Part shown: positions 12,714 through 22,682 of the stretch, piece after piece
Layout: each line of letters opens with the position of its first letter
Numbering within the stretch: position 1 is the first letter of the stretch
Source of the DNA: Theodoxus fluviatilis
Lineage: Eukaryota > Mollusca > Gastropoda > Cycloneritida > Neritidae
Length of the DNA: 64,000 nucleotides
Assembly (NCBI GenBank): GCA_034096865.1
Contig: JAWQFJ010002861.1
Location: 77,501 to 141,500 of the forward strand
Direction of reading: 5' to 3'
Translations under genes and position numbers: made by a program
Notes under the pieces: generated by a model
What the model saw: only the letters and a program-made list of their open reading frames with translations
Told to the model about the DNA's origin: nothing
Databases searched by the model: none

Positions 12714-12821
12714 GGGGGGGAGGGAGAGGAAGAGAGAGAGGTGGGGGGGGGGGGGGGGGAGGAGAGGATGAGGAAGGGGGGGAGGAGAGAGAGAGAGAGA
12801 GCGAGAGCGAGAGCGCGCGCG

Positions 12822-12907
<86 letters not shown>
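12606..12907. repeat. Compound (GT)n-(GA)n-poly(G)-(CG)n-(GA)n array
   Basis: TG repeats, a GA run, G-rich spacers with a run of ~15 G, a pure CG run of about 12 units near 12812-12835, another GA run and a terminal G run. The alternating purine-pyrimidine and G-run content favours non-B DNA. Confidence 0.95.
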
Positions 12908-12908
<1 letters not shown>

Positions 12909-13310
12909 CAAATACTATACTCTTCAACCAGTCGGTCCAAACAGCTGTGCGAGACATCAAGGTGCCTAATCTTTTGTCTTCACAACCGGCAGAACAGCTC
13001 ATGTTCCCACTAAATTGGCCAACGACAACCACATTACAAATGTACAGTACAAGCAGAGACGCATTCAGTTATCCAGTCGTCAGTATTCACATAGTGTCAG
13101 ACTGAATGACGTTTCAAAACCACACGTCTGCTGTGCCACAGTTCCTTGTAGCTTGACAATAGAACTAGACCCTTAGCGCCTTCCTCTGCGACTCCTAGAA
13201 GGCGAAGAACTTGGGAAATGGAGGCGACTTGCTCCTACTCCATCCGGCTCCAGTGATTAGCAGTCATTGACTTTACATAGCCAACAAAAGCAGACGAGAC
13301 ATAAACTTCG
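12908..13310. other. Intergenic, nothing recognised
   Basis: No coding or repeat signature beyond the flanking arrays. Confidence 0.45.
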
Positions 13311-13522
13311 TTCATTCATTTATTCATTTGTGCATTCGTTCATTCATTCATCCATTCGTTTAATCATTCATTCATTCGTTTATTCATTCATTCATTCATT
13401 CATTCGTTCGTTCGTTCATTCATTCATTCATCCATTCATTCATTCATTCATTCGTTCGTTCGTTCATTCATTCATTCATTCATGCATTCATTCATTCATT
13501 CATTCATTCATTCATTCATACA
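13311..13522. repeat. (ATTC)n / (GTTC)n microsatellite
   Basis: Tetranucleotide array with ATTC and GTTC variants. Its complement (GAAT/GAAC) is the type associated with the interspersed repeat at 5281. Confidence 0.95.
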
Positions 13523-14290
13523 TACATAACACATTCTCATCCAGCCAAAAACTCTTGAACAGAGCATGCATTAGCTTCGATACCTTCCTAAAGTACCTCA
13601 GATCTTCCCACTTCTTGCGTCGTGCACAAAAAACTCTCTATTTTCCCCCACAGAAGGAGAGAAAGCGGCAGCACCCAACAACCAAGTTCTTCAAAGAACG
13701 GGCTTGTATCCCCCTGCACCCAGCCTCAACAGCCAAGCAGGGAGCTGCTGCTTTCTCGGTTGGCCTGGAGATATGGCGTCTGCTGGCTGTGTTTGCTGCA
13801 CGTGCACGTGCGATGCACCTTCACAGACCAAAGGCACGCATAGCACGTGAAACGCCGAGTGTCGGTCTCTGCCTTGCCAAGGCGTCATGGCAAATTCATC
13901 GGTGGCGTCCATCCCGCCCTCTCCAGGCGTGACCAAATCACAGAGATAGCAGTCGCGTGTCGACGGCTGGTCAATGCTGCACGAGTATCGATTAGCACCG
14001 GCACGGAAGGATGTTGCAGAACCGGGGTCTGCGCCTAGTCTCTTGAGATTCCTTGGGTTTGGGAGTTCGTTTTGTGTGGGTGGGGTAGCGGTGCGGCGTA
14101 TCTTGATTGCGTGCAGCAAGGCGCAGCGCTATTGGAAACAGTTTGTTTGTTTTGAATCCAAGTTTATGAAGCAATCATTGTTGTTGCTGGTGTATTTTCT
14201 CGTCCCGAGACCAAAAAGAGGGTCCTAATTAAAATGATGGCATCTGGAACGAGAAAATATTCCAAGTTAATTTTAAAGACGTCAGATAGA
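13523..14290. other. Intergenic, ORFs on both strands without recognised product
   Basis: A plus-strand frame continues from the ATTC array to 13932, and a minus-strand frame covers 13691-14119. Neither shows a domain. The plus frame is driven by the array. Confidence 0.4.
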
Positions 14291-14309
14291 GTTGCATTTG
14301 CGTCTTCGT

Positions 14310-14343
14310 CATCGTCTTTATCATCATCACCCTCATCGTCACT

Positions 14344-14407
<64 letters not shown>

Positions 14408-14440
14408 CCATCACCACCACCACCACCATCATCATTATCA
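14310..14440. repeat. (CAT)n trinucleotide microsatellite
   Basis: CAT/ATC run with CAC interruptions. The imperfect array continues weakly to about 14575 (ACC/ATC). Confidence 0.93.
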
Positions 14441-15091
14441 CCTCTCTCATTGCCATCCCTGTAGTCGTCGTCATTGTTAGCATCACCACTACCACCACCA
14501 CCTTCTTCTTCCTCACCATCACCATTGGTGTCGTAGTCACTGGCACCACTATCACCACCACCACCACAATCTTCATCTCCTCCTACTCCCCCTTCCCGTT
14601 CTCCCTGTGGACTGGGGGCGATTGCGTCTCCATACACAAGGCGAATAACCACGGACATTGAGACAACTTGCTCATGTTCAGTTCAGCTTCGGCCACTTTC
14701 TGGTCAATCGCCTTACATGCCTTCACAGGCTGAGAGGCCATGAACTTTCATTTTTTATTCATTCATCCATTCCCTTCATGTAAACAAAACTAACATATTG
14801 TCTAATCTGTGAAGCGATTTGAAAGGTTTGCCTTTATTTGATTAAATCATTATTAATTGATTTCTCATGACCTCTTCTTCTGGTTTTGAGAGAAAGAGAC
14901 AGCGCAAATGAAGGTAGTGACTGTTATGCGTGCAAGTCAGACCTCATCCGACCATCGATTAATTAACATACCCCCTAGACTCAGAGGATGACGTAACACT
15001 TTCGTCGTGGATCTAAATCCATCTTTTAATGTGAATATTTATCTGTATATTTGAAACCTGAGAGTGGTCGTCGGCCTGAATAAAAGCTCAT

Positions 15092-15097
<6 letters not shown>
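14441..15097. other. Intergenic with degenerate trinucleotide tail
   Basis: Imperfect ACC/ATC triplets to ~14575, then unremarkable AT-rich DNA. Confidence 0.5.
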
Positions 15098-15177
<80 letters not shown>

Positions 15178-15225
15178 TCTCTCTCCCCATCTCTACCTTC
15201 CTTCCTCTCCCTCCCTCCCTCCCTA
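15098..15225. repeat. (CT)n microsatellite
   Basis: Pure CT to ~15172, then CCT/CTTC/CCCT variants. Confidence 0.95.
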
Positions 15226-15335
15226 CCTCCGGCAATGACCACGGACGTGACAGGTTTGCAACGCATGGGTCATTCTATCAGATGATTGATCAAGACCGCC
15301 CATAGCAAGGATGGAGCCGAAGCAAAGTACCTCGC

Positions 15336-15447
15336 GCAGCGCCGATCTAATCGGACCTGCCGACACCTCAGCCCACCAAGAGACGGGCTTCACAGCGCCG
15401 ATCTAATCGGACCTGCCGATACCTCAGCCCATCAAGAGACGGGTTTC
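15336..15447. repeat. 56-bp tandem duplication
   Basis: Two adjacent units beginning CAGCGCCGATCTAATCGG and ending AAGAGACGGGCTTCA / AAGAGACGGGTTTCA, with only a few substitutions. Each unit contains the short palindrome CCGATCTAATCGG. Confidence 0.88.
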
Positions 15448-15716
15448 ACTAGCCAAGCGAAGTTTGGGAGCATTCTAGTAAACTAGAGACTTCGCCTGAA
15501 GCGAATATACTGACTCGGGTTCACAGAATGGCTTGGGAGCTTATGCTTCCCCCATAAGATGCGACGGAAAAGCGCCATGGTGGGAACTCTCGGAAGCAAG
15601 TGAATAGTGAATGCTGAGATGGTTGAAAATCTCCTGAGCAGACGTGGTCGTGGTACATTTGTTTTTTGTGTGTTTGTTGTTTGTATGGTTTTTGTTTGTT
15701 GTTTGTTTGGGGGGAT

Positions 15717-15744
15717 GGTGTGTGTCTGTGTGTGTGTGTGTGTG

Positions 15745-15795
<51 letters not shown>

Positions 15796-15850
15796 ATGTG
15801 TGTGAGTACGTGCGTGTGTGTGTGTGTGTGTGTGTGTGCGCTCGTGCGTG
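15717..15850. repeat. (TG)n microsatellite
   Basis: TG array with CG and CATG interruptions. Confidence 0.95.
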
Positions 15851-16619
15851 TAGTTTTTACGTGGTAGACGTTAAACACGGGATACCAAGCGTGTGCGAAT
15901 AACCTCATATTTAAAGTGCGTGCATCCTCCTGTGGATCGGGGTTAAGATTACGACCACCGCGTCTCCCTCGGCAATTTGCGCATGGTGATTGTCTGGAGA
16001 CATAGGCTGGACGTGCTGCCAAAACCAGTTCTTTGGGTAGTCAACAGTCTTCAGGGATGAAAAGTGGGTAACCAAAAAAAGCCTGAACTTTGTTTCGGGT
16101 ATGCAATATTGAAGCGGCGCAGCACAGGACTAGGAGGCAGGACTATCACTTACTTGTTTCACTGACAACTTTAATGGACTTGCTGGAGGAGTACAGGAAC
16201 TGGCAATTTTAGTGGAAAGCCTGCAGCACTTGGCATGAAGCCATGGATTCTCATCTAACTTGGCTTTTTTTTTTTGGGGGGGGGGGGGAGGGCGGGGGGA
16301 GGAAGTCTCTAATGTCAACAGCTTTTCTCTTTTCAGCTCTTGCATTGTGAGCCTGATTAGTGGACTGGGAACATCTAGCTTCAGGTCGCTTTGGAAGGCA
16401 TGCAACAAAATGGTTGAGACGCCAGTTTTTCTTCGGATCCCCATTTTGGCCCACATTATGATGCGCAAGACGGCCTCGCGAAAAAAACCGGAACCCTCTA
16501 AAAAGTCCGGATAACTGACCCCAAAAAACCTGAAAAACCTGAAAAGCCTGAAAATTTTCATCTCTGAGCCTTACATATCTTAAAAAGACTCATACGACGT
16601 AAAGCTTTCTACGCCCATC
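15851..16619. other. Intergenic with a poly-G tract
   Basis: Poly-T/poly-G junction at about 16265-16288. No recognised gene; short AACCTGAAA-type repeats at 16525-16555. Confidence 0.45.
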
Positions 16620-16704
16620 CATGCATCCGTACCGTATATGCAGTCTGAAAAAAAATCTGCCATGACGGTGTCCCACATCGAGTACTGCAATTCTCATCTG
16701 GCAG

Positions 16705-16706
<2 letters not shown>

Positions 16707-16744
<38 letters not shown>

Positions 16745-16757
16745 ACACACATACACA

Positions 16758-16844
<87 letters not shown>

Positions 16845-16861
16845 ACTCACACACACACACA
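16707..16861. repeat. (CA)n microsatellite inside LINE
   Basis: CA array with TACA and AACA interruptions. It sits between the YCNSHLAE and KLQKLRNA blocks of the LINE remnant. Confidence 0.95.
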
Positions 16862-17303
16862 CTAAATGTTTTAAGTCTAACGACAAAACTGCAAAAGTTG
16901 CGGAATGCAGTCGCCAGTCATCACTAAGACGAGGAAGAGAAAACACGTCACCCCTGTGTTTAAATCTCCCCATTGTCGCCCTGTTTCGGTAGCAGTTGAT
17001 TTCAGACTGGCTGAGATGGACATTTAGCCACAATACGTATGTAAACTCACCTGGTCTCAAAAATCTGCATCAGCTTTCCTTCTGAAACAACAGAAAGCAG
17101 CCGAAATCAGCTTTGGGAAGAAGCCATCTTTTCATGTTGAGCGTCTTGTCTGGAATGCCCCACCTAAAGAACTCAGGTCAGGTTCAAAGCCGGATGGTGT
17201 TAGACAGCATCTAAAAACGCAGCTCTTTCGCAAATGCTACATGTGTCTCCTAATTGGTGTGCACTGCGAGCGAATCTGTCGGGGCCGGAGGAAGCGATAT
17301 ACA

Positions 17304-17304
<1 letters not shown>

Positions 17305-17371
<67 letters not shown>

Positions 17372-17388
17372 AATGATGATGATGATGG
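17305..17388. repeat. (GAT)n tail of LINE
   Basis: About 28 GAT units directly after the LINE 3' end; probably an expanded 3' tail. Confidence 0.92.
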
Positions 17389-17513
17389 ACAGCTGTGCCC
17401 AACCATTTAGTTGGTAGTACTCGTCATTTACTGACATGGACAAACAAGCTCAAATGAGTCAAGCGCAGTCAAATTGCATGCAATACAGAGGCACTTAATA
17501 GCATCACTCATTT

Positions 17514-17712
17514 GGATGGATGGATGGATGAATGGATGGAGGGTGTTTTACGGCCTATCAGCCTTTGAAGGCTATGTAAGGCCACTAAGCACGAAAAACA
17601 ATAGAGCATTTTAGAGTAAACGCTAATCAAGTCACCGTGTCCCTAGTCATTCGCCTCTTACGAATCGCGTAGGGAGACGCGGTGGGTCAATGCTTCCTCC
17701 GAACCCACAGGG
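17514..17712 (+). repeat. GGAT-associated interspersed repeat, copy 4
   Basis: A short GGAT array leads into GTTTTACGGCCTATCAGCCT, AAGGCTATGTAAGGCCACTA and later TTACGAATCGCGTAGGGAGA, CGCGGTGGGT and AACCCACAGGGG. It is the clearest copy of the family in the window. Confidence 0.85.
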
Positions 17713-18241
17713 GGACACTCATTTGGACCATTTGCTTTGTGCACATACTCGATGTTGAGTCACCGTAGCGGCCTCTCTTACTTTTCGTCGTTATTATTAT
17801 TATAAATCACTCTTTTACCGCGCGATACTCCCACTCGGTGAGACTGGATTTGGTGTAATTAGAAGTAGACCATAGCAATGTTTATTCAATCAGAAATAAA
17901 TTAGAACTCAGCCAGATGAAGATTAACCGAATTACACGAAATCGAATTATCCAAATAATTATGCGCTTGACACATAGGAGTAGGAGCGCAAATGTTTTGC
18001 TGACGGCAGATAAACCAAGCCCGATTTCGGAATGAGAAAGTAAGTGTTGCGTAGGTGGATTAACTGCATAAGCCACTTGACACTCTTCAGCTACAGCCGG
18101 TCCCGAGCCAATATCAACGCCAGCCACTCACATTTGGAGCAGAAAGGTGGGTGCATTAAAATCCCTTTAACTGAATCGTCTGCGAGTTGACAGAGCCATG
18201 CTGCCTCACGCTGAACTTTTGACTGACTAGTTGTTATTAAG
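17713..18241. other. Intergenic, nothing recognised
   Basis: No coding or repeat signature recognised. Confidence 0.45.
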
Positions 18242-18479
18242 GGCCCGTATTCACAACGGCGATTTATCGGCGATTTATTTTAACTCCGATTTATCTCTAA
18301 ACTCAGACGATTCCAACTGCCTGTTCCGCTCTCCCTTGGCTGGAAACCAGTATATATAGCAAAGCGCAACCTAGGATCCTCTGACGAGCGTACCTTATCT
18401 AACCGATCAAGATAACGCGGGGCTAGGGGATAAATCGAGTGTTAAAAAGATAAATCGCCGAACGTTGTGAATACGGGCC
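18242..18479. mobile_element. MITE with GGCCCGTATTCACAACG ends
   Basis: The 17-base left end GGCCCGTATTCACAACG (18242-18258) is the exact complement of the right end (18463-18479). Inverted similarity continues through GCGATTTATC / GATAAATCGC. The element is ~238 bp without coding capacity. Additional internal ATTTATC/GATAAAT blocks allow a long hairpin. Target duplication is uncertain (AAGG-like on both sides). GGGCCCGTATT-type ends occur in several animal MITE families, and I cannot assign one. Confidence 0.85.
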
Positions 18480-18633
18480 AAGGTCGACAACTCAAAGCCT
18501 GTGCAGGGGGCATAACTGCGGGCCAGGCACTGATTGACATACATCAACACTGCATATGCAGTGCACAACTCCTAACTTTGACGAGCGCGCGTTTGTATAT
18601 ATCTGTGTATCTACATGTTTGTGTGTCTACCTG

Positions 18634-18744
18634 TGCGGGTGTGTGTGTGTGTGTGTGTGTGTGTATGCGTGTGTGTGCGCGTGTGTGTACGTATGTGCGC
18701 GTGGGTGGGTGTTTGTGTGCATGCGTGTGAGTGTGTGTTTCACT
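18634..18744. repeat. (GT)n microsatellite
   Basis: GT array with GCGT, GGGT and TATG interruptions, ending at the 5' boundary of a LINE fragment. Confidence 0.92.
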
Positions 18745-19048
18745 CTGTGTGTGCCTACAGATGAAAAGCTCAGAAATCTTGGATTACTACCCTTCCAATA
18801 ACACCTCGTCCTAAAAAAATGCATCCGTATGCACAAAATTGCTCATGCACGAGCACCGACTTCCTATTGATTTTTTCAATTATCCCCAAACGAGCCATTC
18901 ACTATCTCGCAACACCTTTATTCTACCACTACCTAGATTAGACATATTTAAAGGCAGTCTTCCATACTCATATGCTATGATATTAAATACACTCCCATTG
19001 CACCTAAGGAACAATACTTCTATGAAGTCTTTTAAAACATCCATAGAG
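18745..19048 (+). mobile_element. LINE ORF2 C-terminal fragment, same family as 7269-8819
   Basis: Plus-strand remnant reading TDEKLRNLGLLPFQ, then a stop, HLVLKKCIRMHKIAHARAP, SHSLSRNTFILPLPRLDIFK and LNTLPLHLRNNTSMKSFK. It is closely similar to the C-terminal fragment at 7538-7990 but carries its own stops and indels. It is bounded by microsatellites on both sides (GT to the left, GA to the right). Confidence 0.9.
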
Positions 19049-19054
19049 AAAGAC

Positions 19055-19087
<33 letters not shown>

Positions 19088-19142
19088 GACAGACAGAGAG
19101 AGACATAGAGAGAGAGACAGAGAGAGAGACAGAGAGAGAGAC

Positions 19143-19187
<45 letters not shown>
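19049..19187. repeat. (GA)n / (GACA)n microsatellite
   Basis: Purine-rich GA/GACA array starting at the LINE fragment boundary. Confidence 0.95.
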
Positions 19188-19190
<3 letters not shown>

Positions 19191-19552
19191 CCCTCGCTCA
19201 ATATGGCCAAACTGTGCAAAGTGTTAACAAGTCGAATAAAGCTAGATAATTTTCAAATCTACACTACCCAGTTGACACCTACAGTTCACACCAAATCAGC
19301 TTATTTGGATTAGAGCAAATGGTGTTGGGGCCATACATAAAACCACCACACAATCATGAAAACAAACTGATTAGACTTTTTGTACGGAATTTTATTCTCG
19401 TCGTTAAAAAATATTTCTTAAAAAATACAGAAATGATAAAATTGCATATTCTCTTCACAATCGGCGTTGATTAATTAAATCATTCGTCTGTCCATCTTTT
19501 TTCCCAGCTAAATCAAGGATGTGTTAGGTGCGTAATCATTTGCATTGATGAG
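19188..19552. other. Intergenic, nothing recognised
   Basis: AT-rich spacer between a GA array and the 3' tail of the next LINE. Confidence 0.45.
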
Positions 19553-19849
19553 TTAATAATAATAATAATGTGTGGATTTGTATAGCGCCCTACCATGAGT
19601 TAAGACATGCTCAAGGCGCATACACATACAACCATTACAAAATACGATAACACTCAATCACCCCAAAGGTAACTTAATAAACTTAATAACATAGGAGTCA
19701 GACATTCATTTCAGGCATTCGACACACTGATGTGCAGCGTCATCGCTTAACCATGAAACTGGGGAGAGGGGGAGGAGAGTCAGGAGGGTGGTAGGGGGCT
19801 TAGGCAAGCTAGTACAAAGAGAACAGTGAGGGGAGGAAGATGAAGAAAC

Positions 19850-20422
19850 CTAGACAGGATCAGGGAACGATTTCAAGAAGAGGTGAGTTTTGAGAGCAGA
19901 TCGAAAGGTCGAGGGAGATGTAGAGTGACGAACAGAGGCGGGGAGGTCATTCCAGATAGAGGGAGCCTGATAAAAGAAAGAGCGTTCACCTAATTTTGTT
20001 TTAACTGGAGGGTCCTCTGGGAACCTGAGGATTCTTGTGTCTGCGGAAGAGCGTAGCTGTCTAGTGGGTGTGTAGGTGCGCATGGGTTTAGAGAGATATT
20101 GAGGAAGATATTCAGCGAAGTAATTGTAGCAAAGACAGGCAATCTTGTATTGGACTCTAGCACTAATGGGCAACCAGTGGAGAGAGCGGAAGAGAGGAGT
20201 GAGATGATCTGACTTTTTTGACTTGCAGATGAGTCGAGCTGCAGCATCTTGCACTCTTTGAAGTTTATCTGTGAGATATACGGGACAGCCGGCAAGAAGG
20301 CCGTTGCAATAATCCAGGCGACTGAGAATAAGAGCACAGACTAGGATAGTAGTAGCTTGAGTAGTGAGAAGATGTCTGATTGCGCATATCTGTCTGAGTT
20401 GTATAAGTATGCGGATTTGCAA
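19850..20422 (-). pseudogene. LINE ORF2 C-terminal segment
   Basis: About 190 codons: ALILSRLDYCNGLLAGCP, KLQRVQDAAARLICK, LTPLFRSLHWLPISARVQYK, SIWNDLPASVRHS and FRSALKTHLFL. These are the standard conserved blocks after the polymerase domain. A frameshift near 20420 separates it from the upstream segment. Confidence 0.92.
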
Positions 20423-20840
20423 GTGTTTTGGACAAAGTCGGAGAAAGAGAGATGAGAGTCTAGGGTGACACCAAGGTTTTTGACTGATGGAACAAAGGCG
20501 ACGTCAGCGTCTCCAACCCTGACAGAAGACGGGAGGGATGGAGGCGTCACTAGTCTCTGAGACTTGACAAGAAGGCATTCGGTTTTGGAATCGTTCAGCT
20601 GGAGTTTGTTGTGTGACATCCATGACGTAACATCAAAAAGACAGGTCTGTAGAGTGTCTAACGTGGGTTGGAAGTGATCTAAGGTGGTGTCTTTGTAGAG
20701 CTGATTGTCATCTGCAAATGCATGCTGATTGATTGAGTGCTGAGCGACTATGTCAAACAAAGGTTGCATGTAAAGAACGAACAAAACTGGACCCAGTACT
20801 GAGCCCTGGGGAACACCAAACCGGACAGGAGAAGGAGCTG
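20341..20840 (-). pseudogene. LINE reverse transcriptase, catalytic segment
   Basis: Includes FGVPQGSVLGP (about 20785-20820), the active-site box HAFADDNQLY, and the downstream WMSHNKLQLNDSKTECLL and VKNLGVTLDSHLSF blocks. It leaves the correct frame near 20420. Confidence 0.92.
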
Positions 20841-20919
20841 AGTAATGATTGTTGATGGAGACCGTTTGAAATCTGTTAGTGAGATAAGAATGAAACCAGG
20901 CAAGGGCAGAGTGTGAAAT

Positions 20920-21452
20920 TCAAAAAGTGTTTCGCAGGCGTGAGAGGAGAGTGTTGTGATCTATTGTGTCGAAAGCCGCTGACAAGTCTAAGAGGGTGAA
21001 AATGCTAAGTTTTCCCTGATCTAAAGAAGAGTAAAGGTCGCCGAGGATTTTGAGTAAGGCAGTTTCTGTGCTGTGGTGGCTACGATAGGCTGACTGCAGG
21101 GGTGCCAAGAGGTTGTTGGTTGCAAGATGTTGCTGCAGCTGGGTGAGTACTAGTCTCTCTATAACTTTGGACAGGAAGGGGAGGTTAGAGACCGGGCGAT
21201 AATTTTTCAAAACGTTAAGGTGCCAGATGAGAGGGACTCGTTAGCAACAGATGTGATGTAGGGCAGAATAGAGTCAAGGCATTCAACTAAAAGGGGGGTG
21301 GGGATGGGGTCAAGGTCGCAAGTGGTGGGAGTGGAGGCGAGAATCACTTTCTTGACAGCCTCTTCAGACACCGTCTGGAAAGTGGTGAATATCATAAAGG
21401 CTTGGGGTCCGGGAGAGCAAATCCAAAATGGGCTGAAATACTTTGCAGTCAT
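20920..21452 (-). pseudogene. LINE reverse transcriptase, N-terminal segment
   Basis: Two overlapping frames joined by a frameshift at ~21207. The upstream one carries TTCDLDPIPTPLLVECLD and VANESLSSG. The downstream one carries NYRPVSNLPFLSKVIERLV, AYRSHHSTETALLKI and LDLSAAFDTIDHNTLL. All are classic LINE polymerase fingers/palm motifs. Nothing belonging to the element is recognisable upstream of 21452. Confidence 0.92.
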
Positions 21453-21737
21453 GTTTTGAAGTCCATAGTCCTTTTTGCATAGAACAATATATATTCCGCT
21501 TCAAAGGGTCTTCAGTGTAAACAATAATTGTTTGTTTTGTTTCTTTTAATTCCCCTTCGGCATGCTGTCATTGCATATCTAATATTGTGTGAAAACGTCC
21601 AAATGCCTTTCGTAACTTGTGCTGCATAAACCATTGTGTTGTGCGGTCAGCTTCGTCTTGAGCAACATTTCTTTAACGGGGATGTGCTTTTCATTTTGCT
21701 CTTTTGGAGATGACCAAACATGGCTGGCCACTAAATT
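21453..21737. other. Intergenic, nothing recognised
   Basis: No signature recognised. Confidence 0.45.
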
Positions 21738-21905
21738 CATTCATGCATTCATTCATTCATTCATTCATTCATTAATTAATTCATTCATTCATTCATTCAT
21801 TCATTCATCCATTCATTCATTCATTCATTCATTTAGTCATTCATTCATGCATTCATTCATGCATTCATTCATTCATTCATTCATTCATTCATTTATTCAT
21901 TCATT
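21738..21905. repeat. (ATTC)n microsatellite
   Basis: ATTC array with AATT, ATCC and ATGC interruptions. Confidence 0.95.
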
Positions 21906-22084
21906 TTTTTGCTGGTTCATTCAATCATTCGACATTGTATTCATTCCCCCTGTGGGCTGAGAGTTAAACTGTACCCACTTCATTTCCGTAAGAAATTTTT
22001 GATTGGGGAACGACCTGGGAAATGCAGTCTTGACTGTCCCATTCTCCAAGAAACACGAGTGATTTGGAAATCTCAACGGCTTTA

Positions 22085-22460
22085 CGTGCTCTTTTAAGGT
22101 TCATCGGCCGTAAAGCTCCATACATCCATCTGTCCATCCATTTTGTCCAGCCTATTCATCCATCAATCAGGCAATCAGCCATTCACACATGCAACATCAG
22201 TCACTTGAAAAATCAATAAACGCTCATAGGCTAGAAAGCTTCATATATCCATCTATCCATTAATTCTGTCCAGTCTATCCATCCATGAGTCCATCTATCA
22301 ATCAATTAGCCATCCACACAAGCAACATCAGTGTGAAAGCAACATCAGTGTGATCAGTCACTTGAAACGGCAATAAAGGTTCATAGGCCAGAAAGCTCCA
22401 TATATCCACCTCTCCATTCTTTTCATCCAATCCATCCATCCACTCATCCATCCACCATTT
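22085..22460. repeat. Tandem ~165-bp repeat with CCAT tracts
   Basis: Three successive copies of a segment beginning GGTTCATCGGCCGTAAAGCTCC / CGCTCATAGGCTAGAAAGCTT / GGTTCATAGGCCAGAAAGCTCC, each followed by ATATATCCATCTATCCATT-like sequence and, in the first two, GCAACATCAGT and CACTTGAAA blocks. The CGGCCGTAAAGCTCCATCCATCC part resembles the reverse complement of the start of the GGAT-associated repeat. Confidence 0.75.
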
Positions 22461-22682
22461 CTACCTTCCAAGTTTGATATCAAACTTTATAAGCATACGT
22501 GTCCAGTGGATGATATTACTTTCACAGACACCATTCGATCGACTCATTGCTCATCACTTTATTCGTACGTTGCTCTCTCCTTCCTTCTTTTCTTCCTTCC
22601 TTCAACAAATATTCAATCACAACGTATCGACCATTCAACAGCGACAGTGTATAGACAGACCCTGTGCAACTGCAATGCTCCT

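Larger units (their letters stand above)
16620..17388 (+). mobile_element. LINE fragment (L2/CR1-like 3' part) interrupted by a CA array
   Basis: Plus-strand remnants appear in the order of a LINE ORF2 tail. A TVSHIEYCNSHLAE block lies near 16660-16702, KLQKLRNAVASHH near 16890, KHVTPVFKS..CRPVSVAVDFRL near 16940-17010, and RLVWNAPPKELRS with HLKTQLFRK at about 17140-17232. The 3' sequence GAAGCGATATACAATGATGATG ends in a GAT tail. Stops and frameshifts make it dead, and a (CA)n expansion splits the coding part at 16707-16861. Confidence 0.8.
19553..21452 (-). mobile_element. 5'-truncated LINE (L2/CR1-like)
   Basis: Minus-strand polymerase and C-terminal segments end in a 3' UTR whose last bases read GGCGCTATACAAATCCACAC followed by TTATTATTATTAA. 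That is the kind of 3' terminus and simple tail seen in L2-like elements. The endonuclease is missing. At ~1.9 kb it is the longest LINE copy in the window, but it carries several frameshifts. Confidence 0.9.

Noticed and set aside
14164..14658. Asp-rich minus frame
   Set aside because: Translation of a CAT/ATC trinucleotide array; no conserved flanking domain.
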